Shown here in pieces: positions 1 to 8,736 of a stretch of DNA of 64,000 nucleotides. Within the stretch, counting starts at the first letter, position 1; every line of letters begins with the position of its first letter. The DNA is taken from positions 1-64,000 of the forward strand of contig NZ_BAWM01000036.1 in NCBI RefSeq assembly GCF_000759675.1, given 5' to 3'. A program made the translations under genes and the position numbers. Source of the stretch: Neobacillus niacini (GTDB lineage Bacteria > Bacillota > Bacilli > Bacillales > Cytobacillaceae). Under the pieces are notes generated by a model that was given only the letters and a program-made list of their open reading frames with translations, did not search any database and had not been told where the DNA came from.

Positions 1-225
1 GTTCAAAATCGAACAAGAAATTGCCGTTTTTTTGTCTAGACCATGCTTACATTTCTAAAAACGTAAGTTTTTCAGTGCCCTCTTTTAACTTGGGAGTGCT
101 TTTTAAATGATAATTATTCTTCAATTTTATAGCTAGTTAGTACAAAAAAGATCTGTCAAAACAGACCTTCATACAATTGAACTTACCTGCTACGTTAGCT
201 AAATAAGATAACATTTACTTGAAGT

Positions 226-256
226 AAAAAGCCCTTCTCAAAATAGAGTGGGGCTT
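226..256 (-). terminator. Rho-independent terminator of the small 255-455 gene
   Basis: On the minus strand the arms AAGCCCCACTC and GAGAAGGGCTT form a stem with one mismatch. A run of T residues follows. It overlaps the stop codon of the gene it ends. Confidence 0.6.
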
Positions 257-455
257 ACTCTTTCTGTGTTATAAACCATCCTTCAGGTTTTTTTTCAATA
301 TGAAAAACATCTTCATCGAATTTTTTTCTCAGTTCTTTATATTCCTCATTTTCAATTTTAACCTGTGCTACTCTGATTTGCTTTAGTGTAATTTCTGGTT
401 TCTGGATTTCAAAAATCAGATCTTTAAAAATAAAAAAAGTCCTTTGACGTTTCAT
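255..455 (-). CDS. Small hypothetical protein, 66 aa
   Basis: I do not recognise this protein. It is short, charged and soluble, rich in Lys, Glu and Ile, with no membrane segment or cysteine. An in-frame GTG lies nine bases upstream, but I chose the ATG because the purine-rich AAGGAAGG..GGAGAG stretch sits at a usable distance from it. The gene stands alone with its own terminator just after the stop. Base composition and the ribosome site look native, so I think it is translated, but nothing visible points to a function. Confidence 0.45.
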   Translation of the reverse strand: MKRQRTFFIFKDLIFEIQKPEITLKQIRVAQVKIENEEYKELRKKFDEDVFHIEKKPEGWFITQKE

Positions 456-666
456 TCTCTCCACATCCTTCCTTTTATATCTCTTACATTAAGAATTAGT
501 CAAAAATGAATAAAACCCTATAAAATCTTTGTAAATTGTTTGTAAAAAACAAAAGCCCTTCTCATTTGAGAGTGTCTTAATTTAGTGGTTCTAATAGAAA
601 TTTATGTCCTAGAGTCTATACCGGATCTTATTCAATTAAAGCCAACAGTAGTTTTAGAACATTTCT

Positions 667-819
667 TCACAAGCCAGAATCGTAGGAATTATATATTTCG
701 CCAATAATCCCTTTTAATTGATGGACACCTAAATCCGTATTTGTCATTAAGACTAATCCATTCTCTAAATAGGGATATCCAACCAATAAGTTCCATATTA
801 TATCTCCATTTTTATAACA
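667..819 (-). pseudogene. C-terminal remnant of a beta-lactamase-like serine hydrolase
   Basis: A 50-codon minus-strand frame ends in a natural stop but has a stop immediately upstream and no start. It reads like the last strand-helix unit of serine hydrolases of the beta-lactamase/DD-peptidase fold: a 'LLVGYP' strand, then 'GLVLMTNTD', then a helix 'GIIGEIYNSY'. The active-site SxxK part is absent. I read it as the surviving 3' end of a decayed gene. It differs from the intact serine hydrolase at 47.9-48.9 kb. The rest of the 456-1048 interval shows no gene. Confidence 0.45.
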
Positions 820-869
820 TCATTTTACCATTAGTAGGGAGATATGGTTTATTATATTACCTATGCTTG

Positions 870-912
870 TTCAACTATGGGTGCGTTACTTGAATAAGAA
901 AAGCGTTCCTTC
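870..912. repeat. Copy of a dispersed intergenic repeat
   Basis: The stretch TTCAACT...GTTACT..AATAAGAA.AAGCG.TCCTTC closely matches the sequence at 52275-52313. A second partial copy (CGTCCCGTTAGTTCAACAAG) follows at about 920-940. Related copies lie near 44907, 46836, 49393 and 50093. All are intergenic. Confidence 0.5.
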
Positions 913-1048
913 CGAAGCAGCGTCCCGTTAGTTCAACAAGTACATCAAAAAAAAAAGATTTATGTTCAATTAATAACACGATTTATATATAATACAACGT
1001 AAGAATACCATATTCAGAACTTATCATAATCAGAAAGGTGATAATAAA

Positions 1049-1681
1049 ATGGAAAACTTTTATCTTTTTGTTCTTATGTGTATTTTTCTAATTATTTTAC
1101 CCGGTCCCGATACTGCAATTACTACAAAAAATACTGTTACCGTTGGGAGTATCGGTGGTCTTAAAACAGCTTTAGGTATTTGTTGTGCCCTTCTTATCCA
1201 TACTTCTGCTGCTGTATTAGGACTTTCAGCCATCATTGTGAAATCAGCGTTATTATTTTCTTTCTTCAAATACGTGGGTGCTGTTTACTTAATTTATTTG
1301 GGAGCTAAGACATTATGGTCTTTGAAGAAAAAGGAAGTAGCAGCAAGCGTTGAGATGAACACAAAAAGCCAGTTTGTAAACAAATCTTGTTTTAAGCAAG
1401 GATTCCTTACAAATATACTAAATCCCAAAGTTGCTGTTTTTTTCTTAACCTTTTTGCCTCAATTCGTTGACACTGGAAGTAATACCTTTTTACCATTTCT
1501 AATAATGGGTATCACTTATACAGTTTTGACTGCGGTATGGTATTTACTTTATGTCAATTTAATTAATCAGATTAGTGCTTTTATGAAAAAACCTAAAACA
1601 CAAAATATTATTGAAGGAATCACAGGTACTATACTAATAGGTTTTGGTATTAAACTAGCTCTTGAAAAGGCTCATAATTAG
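1049..1681 (+). CDS. LysE/RhtB family amino-acid exporter
   Basis: A 210-aa membrane protein of the LysE/RhtB family, which exports amino acids or homoserine (lactone)-like compounds through the cytoplasmic membrane. The family signature is visible near the start (LPGPDTA at about residues 17-23), followed by five or six hydrophobic segments and the conserved 'NPKVAVFFLTFLPQF' block at about residues 125-140. The length is normal for the family. The ATG follows AAAGGTGATAATAAA. It is a single gene with its own terminator. The substrate cannot be told from sequence. Confidence 0.85.
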   Translation: MENFYLFVLMCIFLIILPGPDTAITTKNTVTVGSIGGLKTALGICCALLIHTSAAVLGLSAIIVKSALLFSFFKYVGAVYLIYLGAKTLWSLKKKEVAASVEMNTKSQFVNKSCFKQGFLTNILNPKVAVFFLTFLPQFVDTGSNTFLPFLIMGITYTVLTAVWYLLYVNLINQISAFMKKPKTQNIIEGITGTILIGFGIKLALEKAHN

Positions 1682-1700
1682 ATTATTTTTTATATAAGGT

Positions 1701-1740
1701 AAGACCCTTGATTTCCCTAAATCGAAGGGTCTTATTTTTT
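1701..1740 (+). terminator. Terminator of the LysE-family gene
   Basis: AAGACCCTT and AAGGGTCTT form a perfect 9-bp stem around GATTTCCCTAAATCG, followed by ATTTTTT. It begins 20 bases after the stop codon. Confidence 0.8.
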
Positions 1741-1856
1741 GCAGAGTTTATCAAAAAAAGACAGTAACCTGAAATATCCATTAATGTATCTTGTGACTTT
1801 TTTTCGATTTAGATAACCCGTCTACAAAATTGATATTTTTTGAGAGGTACTAGTAA

Positions 1857-2123
1857 AAAAATTACACCGATATTATCGAAACTATTAAAAGTGAGTATTA
1901 TACACGGTACCCTGTTGTTGATGGGGATAAAGATCATATTCGTGGTTTCATCAATGTGAAAGAGTTTTTAACTGCACTTCAAGATACTAATATGGATAAG
2001 GACTTTAATTTAGAAAAAATCATTAAACCCATTATTCGTGTCATTGAGATTTTTCCTATTAGACAACATGTTATAAGAGAAGCGATGAGAAGAAGGGGAA
2101 GGTTCTATCATTGCAGCTCTTGA
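1857..2123 (+). pseudogene. Fragment of a CorC/HlyC-type CBS protein
   Basis: An 88-codon open frame without a start encodes the CBS-pair part of a hemolysin/CorC-type membrane protein: 'RYPVVDGDKD', 'GFINVKEFL' and 'IIKPIIRVIE' match the usual order of that domain. The N-terminal membrane domain and the C-terminal CorC domain are missing. The frame is shifted near its end: the next frame carries 'EEGEGSIIAALEF' before its own stop. It lies between two intact genes and is most likely a deletion remnant. Confidence 0.55.
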
Positions 2124-2240
2124 ATTCTAAGAAGATTTTTCATTTTTTGATAAGACCAATTTTGATAGAATAAAAAAGTAGAGCATGTATATAGTTATGA
2201 GCTTGAAAAAAGTAATTTAGAATAAAGGGGAAAGATATAA

Positions 2241-2939
2241 ATGACAGAATTAAAGGATTGGAAAAATGGTGCTCAAGGGCATAAATTTATTGCTTCTTTT
2301 AGCGGAGGAAAGGATAGTGTCTTAGCTCTTTATAAAGCAATGAAGGTCGGAGAAGCGGTTGGACTGATTGTCATGCTGGAGGAAGAAGGGAAACGTTCCA
2401 GATCCCATGGAATGCCTCCGGAACTCATACATGCCCAAGCTAATTCTATCGGTTTGCCTGTTTATACTGCAGCTGCAAGTTGGACTGATTATGAAAAAGT
2501 ATTTATCAGTCTTTTAGAAAACGCTAAAAATCAAGGAGCAGAATTGTTAGTAACCGGAGACTTGGATATGCCTGCTCATGGCTGTTGGCATGAAACGGTT
2601 ACGAAGAAGGCTGGATTAAAGCTTGGGATGCCTTTATGGGAAATGAATCATCGTGAAGCTGTCGAAGAGTTCATAAATCTAGGATTTGTAACGATCATGG
2701 TAACTGTTAATCTATCACTAGGAATGCGTGAAGACGATTTAGGGCGGACGTTAACCCGTGAATACGTGAATGAACTTGAAGCTCGTGGTATTGACCCCTG
2801 CGGAGAAGGTGGAGAGTTCCATACTACAGTAATAGATGGGCCAATTTTTAAACATCCTATCCCGGTTCGTAAATGTGAGATTATGAAGGACGGAGAATAT
2901 GCCTTTTTGCCTTTGGAGCTGGATCAAATCCCCCGTTGA
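2241..2939 (+). CDS. Dph6-related ATP pyrophosphatase
   Basis: A 232-aa cytosolic protein of the adenine nucleotide alpha-hydrolase (N-type ATP pyrophosphatase) superfamily, related to the Dph6 diphthine-ammonia ligase domain. The PP-loop 'SGGKDSVLALYKA' lies at about residues 20-32. The family blocks 'VTGDLDMPAHGCWHE' and 'GIDPCGEGGEFHT' follow; the second is a strong signature of the MJ0570-type group. Bacteria do not make diphthamide, so the substrate is unknown; an adenylating amidation is an inference from the fold. The ATG follows AAAGGGGAAAG. It is transcribed alone and ends at a terminator shared with phaC. Confidence 0.8.
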   Translation: MTELKDWKNGAQGHKFIASFSGGKDSVLALYKAMKVGEAVGLIVMLEEEGKRSRSHGMPPELIHAQANSIGLPVYTAAASWTDYEKVFISLLENAKNQGAELLVTGDLDMPAHGCWHETVTKKAGLKLGMPLWEMNHREAVEEFINLGFVTIMVTVNLSLGMREDDLGRTLTREYVNELEARGIDPCGEGGEFHTTVIDGPIFKHPIPVRKCEIMKDGEYAFLPLELDQIPR

Positions 2940-2993
2940 ATAACAGTTATTGTTACCTGAGGATATTTCCTGACTCATTAGTACTAAAAAAAT

Positions 2994-3032
2994 AAAAACC
3001 TTTGTCTGTATTCAATAGACCAAGGTTTTTAC
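2994..3032. terminator. Bidirectional terminator between the Dph6-like gene and phaC
   Basis: AAAAACCTT.GTCT and AGAC.AAGGTTTTT pair. Both strands carry a T-rich tail, which suits two convergent genes. Confidence 0.75.
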
Positions 3033-3056
3033 AATTTTGGGCTTGTCAACAATAAT

Positions 3057-4121
3057 TTATTTTACTTTATTAGAACGGGTCGAGAGCCACGGATCAATCG
3101 CAAAAGCAAACTGGCCGGTTAAGCATAGAGATACATGCCCCGCTTCCACAAGCTGATAGGTTTTATCTTCACTTGAAATAAGATCCATGACAGGAAGGCT
3201 TTGTGATTCTAACACTAATTCATCCCTTGTGGAGGTTATCACCAATGTACTACATTTAATATTGGTTAACTCCACCTTGTTACCGCCAATCTTCATTTCA
3301 CCTTTGACAAGCTTGTTATCTTTGTATAATTCATTGAACATTTGCTTGAATGCTGCACCAGAAAAGGTAACGGCGTCTTTCATCCATTTGTCCATTCTCC
3401 GCCATTTATCTACATATTTTTGATCATGGGCACGGGTGACTAGGTTTATCGTTGGACCGATATTAAATCCTTGCAGCGCCATAAAGATTGCATATAAAAA
3501 CTCTGATGGGATGACTTCGTAAGCATCTGCGAACCGGTCAAAATTGAGTGTCCCCTTTTGGAGTGCTTTCACCCATTTATTAGGAACAATGACATCGCTG
3601 TAGTCAATTGGAACCGCTGCCAGAACGAGATTTTTGATTGGCAGATCCGTTAGTGATGTCAGAATAGCGGAAAGTGTTCCACCAATACAATATCCTATCA
3701 AAGATATTTCTTTTGCACCTGAATGTCTTAATGCCCTTTTTACCGCCACTTCTAGATAGTCGAAAATGTAGTTATCTAAAGTGAGGTCCTTGTCTTCCAA
3801 GCCAGGAGAACCCCAATCTAGCAAATAGACATCGTACCCCTGTTTTGAAAGGTTGCCAATGACACTTCCTTCTTCAGAGATATCAAGAATATAGGCTTTA
3901 TTTAATAGAGAATAAACCAAGAACAATGGAGTATTATACTTTTTCTCAGGAGCAGGGTGATACCACAAAACAGATTTATTTTTTTTCCAAACCGCTTTTC
4001 TAGGTGTAGATTCAATATCAGGCTTTGGTTCACTCATAACTTTATAAATAGTGTTCCACCGCTGCGTCTCCGTTTCAAGATTGAGAACAGGGATATTTAC
4101 TAGTGATTTAACCGCCATCAT
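3057..4121 (-). CDS. phaC: Class IV poly(3-hydroxyalkanoate) synthase, catalytic subunit PhaC
   Basis: A 354-aa synthase that polymerises (R)-3-hydroxyacyl-CoA into PHA granules. It has an alpha/beta-hydrolase fold with the lipase-like box 'GYCIGG' containing the nucleophile Cys145. The other likely triad residues are Asp300 ('TSTRDELV') and His329 ('EAGHVSL'). The length of about 350 aa and the adjacent phaR place it in class III/IV; PhaR makes it class IV, the Bacillus type. The start follows GGTGAAGGAG, and the next ATG codon is an alternative. It lies 16 bp downstream of phaR, so the two are co-transcribed. The usual phaB and phaA genes are not nearby. Confidence 0.93.
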   Translation of the reverse strand: MMAVKSLVNIPVLNLETETQRWNTIYKVMSEPKPDIESTPRKAVWKKNKSVLWYHPAPEKKYNTPLFLVYSLLNKAYILDISEEGSVIGNLSKQGYDVYLLDWGSPGLEDKDLTLDNYIFDYLEVAVKRALRHSGAKEISLIGYCIGGTLSAILTSLTDLPIKNLVLAAVPIDYSDVIVPNKWVKALQKGTLNFDRFADAYEVIPSEFLYAIFMALQGFNIGPTINLVTRAHDQKYVDKWRRMDKWMKDAVTFSGAAFKQMFNELYKDNKLVKGEMKIGGNKVELTNIKCSTLVITSTRDELVLESQSLPVMDLISSEDKTYQLVEAGHVSLCLTGQFAFAIDPWLSTRSNKVK

Positions 4122-4137
4122 ATATTCTCCTTCACCT

Positions 4138-4620
4138 TTATTTTGCTGTCAGAACTGGTTCTTCTTTTTCTTTCTGCAAAAGCTCCTTCATCGCCTCAAA
4201 CTCATTTTTTATTTCAGATAATTTAGCAAGCTCCAGTGATGTTTTTTGCCATTCCGAATGGATATGTTTGGTGAATTCTAGTATTTCTCCAAGCATTTTA
4301 TTTTGCGCATCTGTTGCTAAAGCAAAACTTTCTTGCAAATTCCAGATTTTCTCTTCAAGAATATCTATTTTTTCTTCAGCTTGGATGGTTTGTTTGACCG
4401 CATTGGCTACATCATTTTTTGTGGGTAGATTCATATAATTAGCCATCAGTTCCCGATTTCTTTTTAGCCTTTCTATGTATCTAGAATTCGCCTCAATGCC
4501 TACCTTCGTCATTTGGATTAATGGGTTGTTATCAATAGATTGAAATAACAATCCATTTAACCCCTTTTCCCACATTTCACTTACTCGTAGAAAAGAATCG
4601 TAAGGATTCATTTCGGACAT
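4138..4620 (-). CDS. phaR: PHA synthase subunit PhaR
   Basis: A 160-aa protein matching PhaR, the small subunit that class IV PHA synthases need for activity. It is mostly helical and strongly charged, with a coiled-coil-like run over about residues 75-150 and the family's N-terminal block 'NPYDSFLRVSEMWEKGLN'. It is the first gene of the phaR-phaC pair; the ATG follows GAGGTGAGAG. A FadR-type operator lies 78 bp upstream of the start, which suggests that PHA synthesis is derepressed when long-chain acyl-CoA is available. Identification rests on the sequence pattern and the gene pair together. Confidence 0.9.
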   Translation of the reverse strand: MSEMNPYDSFLRVSEMWEKGLNGLLFQSIDNNPLIQMTKVGIEANSRYIERLKRNRELMANYMNLPTKNDVANAVKQTIQAEEKIDILEEKIWNLQESFALATDAQNKMLGEILEFTKHIHSEWQKTSLELAKLSEIKNEFEAMKELLQKEKEEPVLTAK

Positions 4621-4697
4621 ACTCTCTCACCTCTGTTAAATTTTTTCGTTTTCTCCAACTCAAGGTTTTTCAGTAGTTTTTTCATCCTCCCCTCGAA

Positions 4698-4715
4698 TGA
4701 ATGAATACTCATTCA
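4698..4715. promoter_or_regulatory. FadR box upstream of phaRC
   Basis: TGAATGAATACTCATTCA is a perfect 7+7 inverted repeat around ATAC. It fits the Bacillus subtilis FadR (TetR-family acyl-CoA sensor) consensus TGAATGAMTANTCATTCA at every core position. It lies in the phaR/GH3 intergenic region, 78 bp from the phaR start. Confidence 0.75.
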
Positions 4716-4991
4716 CCACTTATTACCTGTATTTTACATTGGAAAATAGTAACTTACAATAGGACAAATTGAAGATTCTGAAAACAAAAGTAAAAAAACA
4801 TACTATAACAGATTTTCATCGACTTTTGATGAAGGTCCTCTTTACAAAATCACCGATTTCTTTCGTTGTCCTAGAACTATATAAATCTCTACTTTCAGAA
4901 AAAAGCTTAACAAAGAAATTAACAAATCAAATCTAAAATAATCACAAAAATAACTAAAATTATCACATATCAATATTAATTAAAAATTCTA

Positions 4992-4997
4992 TATAAT
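4992..4997 (+). promoter_or_regulatory. Possible -10 box for the GH3 gene
   Basis: TATAAT lies in a very AT-rich stretch, but the -35 region is weak. If used, transcription would begin about ten bases before the cre site at 5014. That would put CcpA in a blocking position. Confidence 0.4.
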
Positions 4998-5013
4998 CAA
5001 AACATAACCCGGG

Positions 5014-5027
5014 TGTTAACGCTTACA
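5014..5027. promoter_or_regulatory. Catabolite-responsive element (cre) for the GH3 gene
   Basis: TGTTAACGCTTACA matches the Bacillus CcpA cre consensus TGWAARCGYTWNCW at 13 of 14 positions. It lies 116 bp upstream of the glycosidase start and just downstream of a TATAAT box. Carbon catabolite repression is therefore expected. Confidence 0.65.
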
Positions 5028-5142
5028 TAACAGGTTATACAAATTTATGGATTAATAGGGAGTGATTAATGATAGTTTAAATCATAAACGGCGTCTTTTG
5101 TAGTCAAATACTTTCGACCTATATTAAAAAGGAGGCAAAAAA

Positions 5143-7182
5143 ATGGCTAAGAAATCTAAAAAATTAAAAAAAATGGTTATGTCTACACTTGCAACCAGTG
5201 TACTAGCCGCGACCGTCGCAGGCTCCACATTCGCCGCTGCTCCACCTGATCACTCCAACGCCGGAGGCAAGAAAGCACCGTCAGTTGAGGCCCAAGTTAA
5301 GCCTATCATCAAGATTGGCCAGCGTGAGTTTAAAGATCTAAACGCAAACGGAAAACTTGACCGCTACGAGGACTGGCGTTTACCCACAAAAATGCGTGTG
5401 GCTGACCTTCTACCACGGATGAGCATGGAGGAGAAAGCAGGCATTATGCAGATCACCTCCTTAGGAAGGGACTCGGAAGTAATGAATGACTATGTCAACA
5501 ACCGGCACATTCGTTTTGTGATCATTCGAGATAACCCTACAGCTGAAGCTTTAGCCACTCGGGCGAACTCTTATCAAAAGATAGCGGAGGCCACACCTCT
5601 TGGGATTCCACTTGTTTTCACTTCTAACCCACGTAACCACATCAATGAGCAAAACCAGTTCGGAATCAGCGAGGCCTCTGGTCAATTTTCCACTTGGCCA
5701 GGTACCTTGGGTCTTGCGGCAACTGGTGACATAGACCTAATCCGTGATTTCGCTGAGATTGCCCGAGATGAGTGGCGCGCTTCTGGAATCCAAAAGTCCT
5801 ACGGCTACCAAATTGAAACTGCTACTGAACCACGCTGGCGTAGAATCTCTGGTACCTTCGGTGAGGACCCAACGTTGAACGCGGAGATTGCACGTGAATT
5901 AGTCCTCGGCTTCCAGGGCGAGGAGCTCAGCAGCAAATCTATAGCCCAGACCATCAAGCATTTCCCTGGTGATGGCGCCGTGCTCAATGGTCTTGACCCA
6001 CACAACGAGGAAGGTCAGTTTGCAGTTTATCCAACTGAGGGAAGCTTATACAAGTATCAGCTTCCACCATTCCAAGCAGCCATTGACGCTGGGGCGAGCT
6101 CGGTAATGTCCTACTATAATCTTCCGAAAAACGAGGGCAGTGCTGTGCAGCTTCCGAAAGAGCTTTGGTACTCTGAAACCCAACAGTTTGAGGAAGTGGC
6201 AGGGGCATATAACAAGAAAATAATTACAGACTTGCTGCGGGGTGAGATGGGCTTCACCGGCTATGTCAACAGTGACAGTGGTGTGCTAACCAACATGGAC
6301 TATGGAGTTCAAAACCTATCGATAGAGGAAAAGTTCGCTAAGGCTATTGATGCCGGGACCAACATCTTCTCTGATAACAACGACCCAAGCGGGCTGATTT
6401 CAGCGGTAAACAAAGGTCTAGTTGACGAAAAAGACCTCGATCCATCCGTATCGCTACTACTCACTGAGATGTTCAACCTTGGTCTCTTCGAGGACCCGTA
6501 CACTAATCCTGCTGAGGCACAATCTATTGCCGACTCGGCTGAGTACCAAGCACGTGCCGATGAAGCACACCTTAAGTCGGTTACATTACTGCGCAACAAC
6601 GAAAATATGCTGCCACTGACTAACGAAAAAGTTGCTACAACAAAATTGTATGTAGAAGTTTTCGCCGGAAACAACAGTGCCGCTCGGACCACTGCCCTAA
6701 AGGATCTTATTAAAAAAGAAGAGCCTTCATTAACCATCGTCGATACACTCGAAGAGGCGAATTCTGCACTCGTTATGTTACGCCCTACTGCATACGAGAA
6801 CAAAGTTGACATTCATGCACCAGTGGATATCAAATTAGGCACAAACACTGGCATTAATGTTGAAAGAGTTAAGGAGATTGAAAACAAAGTTCCAACTGCT
6901 TTGGTTATAAATATGAACAACCCGTGGGTAATCGATGAAGTTGAGCCTGGGGCTGCTGCAGTTGTGGCAACCTACAACGTCAAGGGAGAGGCGCTGCTAG
7001 ATGTGCTGCGCGGACGATTCAACCCAACTGGTAAACTGCCAATAACTGTCCCAGCGAACCAAGAAGCCGTTGATAAAAACGCATCTGACGTTCCTGGTTA
7101 TGCAGAAACATACGATTACACCTATACAAATTCAGTTGGTGACGACTACACCTTCGGCTTCGGCTTAAGCTACGAAGAATAG
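5143..7182 (+). CDS. Secreted glycoside hydrolase family 3 protein (beta-glucosidase-like)
   Basis: A 679-aa exported GH3 enzyme, expected to remove terminal beta-linked sugars outside the cell. The first 32 residues are a signal peptide: a Lys-rich start, a hydrophobic core and a cut near 'TFAA'. A Ca-binding-like loop follows (DLNANGKLDRYED, about residues 65-77), as in many GH3 proteins. The TIM-barrel domain contains 'KHFPGDG' and the nucleophile Asp378 in 'VNSDSGV'. The second GH3 domain runs to the C-terminus and ends 'FGFGLSYEE'. The gene has somewhat higher GC than its neighbours. AAGGAGG precedes the ATG, and a cre site lies upstream. The sugar specificity is not visible. Confidence 0.9.
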   Translation: MAKKSKKLKKMVMSTLATSVLAATVAGSTFAAAPPDHSNAGGKKAPSVEAQVKPIIKIGQREFKDLNANGKLDRYEDWRLPTKMRVADLLPRMSMEEKAGIMQITSLGRDSEVMNDYVNNRHIRFVIIRDNPTAEALATRANSYQKIAEATPLGIPLVFTSNPRNHINEQNQFGISEASGQFSTWPGTLGLAATGDIDLIRDFAEIARDEWRASGIQKSYGYQIETATEPRWRRISGTFGEDPTLNAEIARELVLGFQGEELSSKSIAQTIKHFPGDGAVLNGLDPHNEEGQFAVYPTEGSLYKYQLPPFQAAIDAGASSVMSYYNLPKNEGSAVQLPKELWYSETQQFEEVAGAYNKKIITDLLRGEMGFTGYVNSDSGVLTNMDYGVQNLSIEEKFAKAIDAGTNIFSDNNDPSGLISAVNKGLVDEKDLDPSVSLLLTEMFNLGLFEDPYTNPAEAQSIADSAEYQARADEAHLKSVTLLRNNENMLPLTNEKVATTKLYVEVFAGNNSAARTTALKDLIKKEEPSLTIVDTLEEANSALVMLRPTAYENKVDIHAPVDIKLGTNTGINVERVKEIENKVPTALVINMNNPWVIDEVEPGAAAVVATYNVKGEALLDVLRGRFNPTGKLPITVPANQEAVDKNASDVPGYAETYDYTYTNSVGDDYTFGFGLSYEE

Positions 7183-7253
7183 TTGCCTGGAAAACATCAC
7201 AAGAATAAATAATAGAGGAAGTAGCAGATTTCAAAGGAAAAGCCTGATTATCG

Positions 7254-7292
7254 AAAAAAAGGGGTTGGAATCATCATTCCACCCCTTTTTTT
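7254..7292. terminator. Bidirectional terminator between the GH3 gene and the kinase operon
   Basis: AAAGGGG.TGGAAT and ATTCCA.CCCCTTT pair around a short loop. A-rich and T-rich runs flank it on both sides, so it can act for both convergent transcripts. Confidence 0.8.
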
Positions 7293-7412
7293 AAAATGGG
7301 GTCAGTCCCTTGTCACGTTAAAGCTTTAGATCACCGGGGGACAAAAGAGAGTCTATAAATTTTAAAAAGCGATGTTGGTAACCATATTCATTTAGTAAAT
7401 CATATATTTATT

Positions 7413-8735
7413 CTAAAGCGGAATGGAAATCGTAAAACAGCTGCCTTTTCCTTCCTCACTTTTTACGTTTATTTGACAGCCATGAAGTTCGATGATCTTT
7501 TTCACAATCGATAACCCCAACCCATTTCCTCCTCCTGAACGGCTTCTTGCTTTGTCCACCATATAGAATCGGTCAAATACGTATGGAAGGTCTTCTTCTG
7601 GAATTCCTTTTCCAGTATCTTTTACATGAACGCGGACTTCATGATCAACTATTTCCATTTTCACTTCAATTTTGTCATTTTTATCGGAGTATTTAATCGC
7701 ATTAGTAATCAAATTTTGCCATACCTGTTTAAACAAATCCTGGTCAACCTTAACTTTGCAAGGCTTGAGATCGAGTTCAACATCAAGATTTTTTTCCGTC
7801 CATAACGGTTCCGACACGAGAATCGTTCTTCGTAGCTGTTCATCCAATTGATAGTCTACTGGATGAAAAGGATGGTTTTCTGAATCGAGTGAAGCAAGCC
7901 GAAGTAAATGATCACTAAGCTTTGAAAGTCTTAACGTTTCCTCATAAATAATATCAAGATGTTCTTTTTGATGCTCTTGTGGAATGACACCGTCTCTAAT
8001 CGCCTTTGTAAATCCTCGAATCGATGTGATTGGCGACTGAATTTCATGAGAAACATTACTAACAAAATCAGCTCGCATTTTATCAATTTTTTGAAGTTCA
8101 CTAGCCATATGATTAAAACTTTTTATCAATTCCCCGAGTTCATCATCCTTTTTATATTTAAGCCGAACGGATAAATTTCCTGTTGCCATTTCTTTCGCTG
8201 CGCTTGTCAGTTTTCTTACTGGTTTAACAATGTAGTTAGAGGCCAGCAGAATAAACAGACTTCCAATAACCAATACCAAAATAAGACTAATGAGTAAGAT
8301 GCGCTGCATGACCTTTGAAAAGTGGGTAAAGTCCACCTTTACGATCAATGAACTTCCACTATCATCGATATTCGGCACTCCAATGAATCGCACAGGACCT
8401 TCCCTTGTATTTAAAAAGAACGGCTCTTGTTTATCAGACTGAAATAGCAGAGAAGTTTCTTCTTCTGTTAATGAAAAAGGCAGTACATTTCCTTGCTTTA
8501 AAATTTCACCATGTATATTATATCTGGATAAAATACCCAGAACTTGATTACGCCTATCCGGATCAGCTGCTGCAAGAAGATTGGCAGCGTCACTTGCAAT
8601 CGTCAAAAACGGCTCGTCAAAGGTAATTTCCCTATCTGCAATCAAGCGAGTAATACCAAATGATAAAAAGAGGCTAATAAGTATGATCATGATGAAAGTA
8701 ACAACAATTTGAATACGCAGGCTTTTTTTAAACAC
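7413..8735 (-). CDS. Sensor histidine kinase (OmpR-partner type)
   Basis: A 440-aa membrane kinase. TM1 lies near the N-terminus (about residues 8-28), followed by an extracytoplasmic sensing domain to about residue 150, TM2 and a HAMP linker. The HisKA domain has 'VSNVSHEIQSP' with the phospho-accepting His near residue 230. The HATPase domain has N ('NLITNAIKYS'), G1 ('DTGKGI') and G2 ('GNGLGL') boxes. I place the start at a GTG one base after the regulator's stop, because GGAGG lies nine bases before it; a longer start inside the regulator gene is possible. It pairs with the upstream response regulator and probably controls the adjacent MacB-type exporter. Confidence 0.9.
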   Translation of the reverse strand: MFKKSLRIQIVVTFIMIILISLFLSFGITRLIADREITFDEPFLTIASDAANLLAAADPDRRNQVLGILSRYNIHGEILKQGNVLPFSLTEEETSLLFQSDKQEPFFLNTREGPVRFIGVPNIDDSGSSLIVKVDFTHFSKVMQRILLISLILVLVIGSLFILLASNYIVKPVRKLTSAAKEMATGNLSVRLKYKKDDELGELIKSFNHMASELQKIDKMRADFVSNVSHEIQSPITSIRGFTKAIRDGVIPQEHQKEHLDIIYEETLRLSKLSDHLLRLASLDSENHPFHPVDYQLDEQLRRTILVSEPLWTEKNLDVELDLKPCKVKVDQDLFKQVWQNLITNAIKYSDKNDKIEVKMEIVDHEVRVHVKDTGKGIPEEDLPYVFDRFYMVDKARSRSGGGNGLGLSIVKKIIELHGCQINVKSEEGKGSCFTISIPL

Positions 8736-8736
8736 C

